From Syntrophomonadaceae bacterium (GTDB lineage: Bacteria > Bacillota > Dethiobacteria > SKNC01), in contig PWHX01000153.1 in the NCBI GenBank assembly GCA_003555415.1, positions 1 through 16,199 of the forward strand: a stretch of 16,199 bases of DNA, read 5' to 3'. Positions 14,785 to 16,199 of the stretch are shown piece by piece. How positions within the stretch are numbered: the first letter of the stretch is position 1; every line of letters begins with the position of its first letter. A program made the translations under genes and the position numbers. The notes below the pieces were generated by a model. It saw only the letters and a program-made list of their open reading frames with translations. It did not search any database and was not told the origin of the DNA.

Positions 14785-15774
14785 ATGGATGGATATTTAG
14801 GAGTAGATGTAGGGTCCGTCAGCACTAACTTAGTAATTATAGATGAAGAGGGCAGGGTGCTGACAGATGTATACATGAGGACCCGGGGGCAGCCCATTAA
14901 AGCTGTTCAGGAAGGTCTGCGGGAGGCAGGGAAACAGGTGGTAAAAGGAATAAATATTTTAGGTTGTGGGGCCACCGGAAGTGCCAGGACTCTGACGGGA
15001 GTTATAGTGGGCGCGGATACAGTCAAAAATGAAATTACGGCCCATGCTGTGGCAGCTTCCCATGAGGTGCCGGAAGTCCAGACGGTGCTGGAAATAGGCG
15101 GTCAGGATTCAAAAATTATTGTACTCAGGGATAGGATTGTTACAGACTTCGCCATGAATACAGTTTGTGCTGCCGGAACCGGCTCTTTTTTGGATCACCA
15201 GTCAGCAAGGCTGAATATCCCTATTGAAAAATTTGGAGAAATTTCTCTGAAGAGTAAGAACCCGGTGAGAATTGCTGGCCGCTGCTCTGTGTTTGCTGAG
15301 TCGGACATGATTCACAAGCAGCAGATGGGACATAATACTGAAGATATAACAGCGGGCTTATGTGAGGCTCTGGTTAGAAACTACTTAAACAATATAGGAA
15401 AAGGAAAAGAGATTGTTCCTCCCATAGTTTTTCAGGGAGGGGTAGCAGCTAACACCGGAATAAGGGCAGCTTTTGAAAGGGCTCTTAATCATGAAATTAT
15501 TATCCCCCAATATTTTAACGTAATGGGAGCTATAGGTGCTGCTTTACTGGCTAAAATGGAAGTAAGGAACAAAAAGACAACCAGTTTTAGGGGCTTTGCC
15601 ATCAGCGATGTTGAATACGAAGCCTCCAGCTTTGAGTGTAAAGGTTGTCCTAACCTTTGTGAAATCGTTAATATTGCCATGGAGGGTAAGATTCTGGCCC
15701 GCTGGGGCGGAAGATGTGGAAAGTGGGAGCAGCTTAAGGAAGAAGATAATCAGGAAGTTAAGGAAGTAGGATAA
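14785..15774 (+). CDS. BadF/HgdC-type ATP-dependent acyl-CoA dehydratase/reductase activator
   Basis: This family (ASKHA fold) uses ATP to drive a low-potential electron from a [4Fe-4S] cluster into 2-hydroxyacyl-CoA dehydratases or benzoyl-CoA reductases. The 329-residue protein has the phosphate-binding loop GVDVGSVSTNLV near residue 5, ATGSARTLTG, and EIGGQDSKII. Cluster ligands Cys128 (NTVCAAGTGS) and Cys167 (AGRCSVFAES) are 39 residues apart, as in HgdC. Beyond the usual activator length of about 260 residues there is an extra tail with four cysteines, CKGCPNLC (285, 288, 292) and RCGKW (311), as seen after the activator part of very long fused activase proteins. No dehydratase subunit gene is in the window, so the partner is unknown. 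The ATG follows ACTGGAGGTC. Confidence 0.9.
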   Translation: MDGYLGVDVGSVSTNLVIIDEEGRVLTDVYMRTRGQPIKAVQEGLREAGKQVVKGINILGCGATGSARTLTGVIVGADTVKNEITAHAVAASHEVPEVQTVLEIGGQDSKIIVLRDRIVTDFAMNTVCAAGTGSFLDHQSARLNIPIEKFGEISLKSKNPVRIAGRCSVFAESDMIHKQQMGHNTEDITAGLCEALVRNYLNNIGKGKEIVPPIVFQGGVAANTGIRAAFERALNHEIIIPQYFNVMGAIGAALLAKMEVRNKKTTSFRGFAISDVEYEASSFECKGCPNLCEIVNIAMEGKILARWGGRCGKWEQLKEEDNQEVKEVG

Positions 15775-15789
15775 GGGGAGGTTAAAATA

Positions 15790-16199
15790 ATGATGAAAAC
15801 AAATACTAAGTATCTCTGGTTTAATACCCAAGAGCGCCGGGAGTATATTAATATTACCGGTGAAGTAAAAGATGCATTAAAGGAAAGCGGTATAACAGAA
15901 GGTATGATTCTAATATCAGCCATGCATATTACGGCGGGAGTTTACGTTAACGATGCGGAGGAGGGCATAATACAGGACATAGATGAAATGCTGGAGAGCA
16001 TAGCACCTTTTGGAAAGTACTATCGCCACCATCAAACCGGTGAAGATAACGGTGATGCCCACCTGAAAAGCATCCTTGTGCATCACCAGGTTATTATACC
16101 CGTTACCCAGGGGAACCTTGATTTAGGTCCATGGCAGCAGGTTTATTATGCAGAATTTGACGGACGGCGCAAAAAGAGGGTAATAATTAAAGTTATGGG
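15790..16199 (+). CDS. YjbQ/UPF0047 family protein, C-terminus cut by window edge
   Basis: From ATG 15790, behind GGGGAGGT (15775-15782), 136 codons are readable with no stop before the right edge. The residues HITAGVYVND, GDAHLKSILVHHQVIIPV and LDLGPWQQVYYAEFDG match the YjbQ/UPF0047 family, whose members are about 130-140 residues long and include proteins with weak thiamine-phosphate synthase activity. Since the family usually ends within a few residues of this point, the gene is probably almost complete. It starts 15 bases after the activator stop and is likely co-transcribed with it. The conserved histidines (HH before QTGED, H in GDAHLKS and HH in LVHHQV) are present. Cellular role is uncertain. 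Confidence 0.88.
   Translation, partial: MMKTNTKYLWFNTQERREYINITGEVKDALKESGITEGMILISAMHITAGVYVNDAEEGIIQDIDEMLESIAPFGKYYRHHQTGEDNGDAHLKSILVHHQVIIPVTQGNLDLGPWQQVYYAEFDGRRKKRVIIKVM

Noticed and set aside
14785..16199. Treating the activator and YjbQ genes as part of the iorAB operon
   Set aside because: A convincing terminator after iorB and a gap of 265 bases with its own possible promoter separate them.
1..16199. CRISPR arrays, tRNA/rRNA genes, insertion sequences, phage or toxin-antitoxin genes
   Set aside because: I found no regularly spaced repeats, no recognisable tRNA or rRNA motifs and no transposase or integrase sequence in either strand.

Overview
The window reads as chromosomal DNA from a motile, anaerobic, low-to-mid GC Firmicute, most likely a clostridial lineage near Peptococcaceae, Thermincola or Desulfotomaculum-type organisms. 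This is inferred from GGAGG-type ribosome binding sites, frequent TTG/GTG starts, a Bacillus/Thermotoga-type chemotaxis set (CheC, CheD, FliY-like protein) and ferredoxin-dependent 2-oxoacid metabolism. No species can be named from the sequence alone.

Region 1 (1-1428). A leftward gene for a DUF342/FapA-family protein runs off the left edge. Its leader carries a c-di-GMP-I (GEMM-I) riboswitch followed by an overlapping intrinsic terminator, and its promoter lies back to back with the promoter region of the rightward fliM operon.

Region 2 (1429-10198). Nine rightward, tightly packed genes encode the flagellar switch and chemotaxis core: fliM, a short fliN, a 611-residue FliY-like protein, cheA, cheY, cheC, cheD, cheB and cheR, closed by a clear terminator. 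CheA phosphorylates CheY and CheB. CheY-P binds the switch (FliM and possibly the FliN N-terminus). CheC and the FliY-like protein remove the phosphate. CheR, CheB and CheD modify receptors. No cheW, cheV or receptor gene lies in the window. The standout is the FliY-like protein, which has two complete CheC-type phosphatase domains in tandem, giving four intact active-site motifs instead of the usual two. The N-terminal CheY-P-binding-type peptide that FliY normally carries sits on the short FliN instead.

Region 3 (10199-14605). A tandem-ACT protein, a phenylacetate-CoA ligase (paaK) and indolepyruvate:ferredoxin oxidoreductase (iorA, iorB) form a cluster for oxidising aryl-pyruvates from aromatic amino acids to aryl-acetyl-CoA, with reduced ferredoxin as product. 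The ACT protein is a plausible amino-acid sensor. A terminator follows iorB.

Region 4 (14606-16199). After a 265-base gap with a terminator, a -10-like box and a hairpin come a BadF/HgdC-type ATP-dependent activator of acyl-CoA dehydratases or reductases with an extra four-cysteine tail, and a YjbQ/UPF0047 family gene cut by the right edge.

No tRNA, rRNA, CRISPR array, insertion sequence or phage gene was seen.
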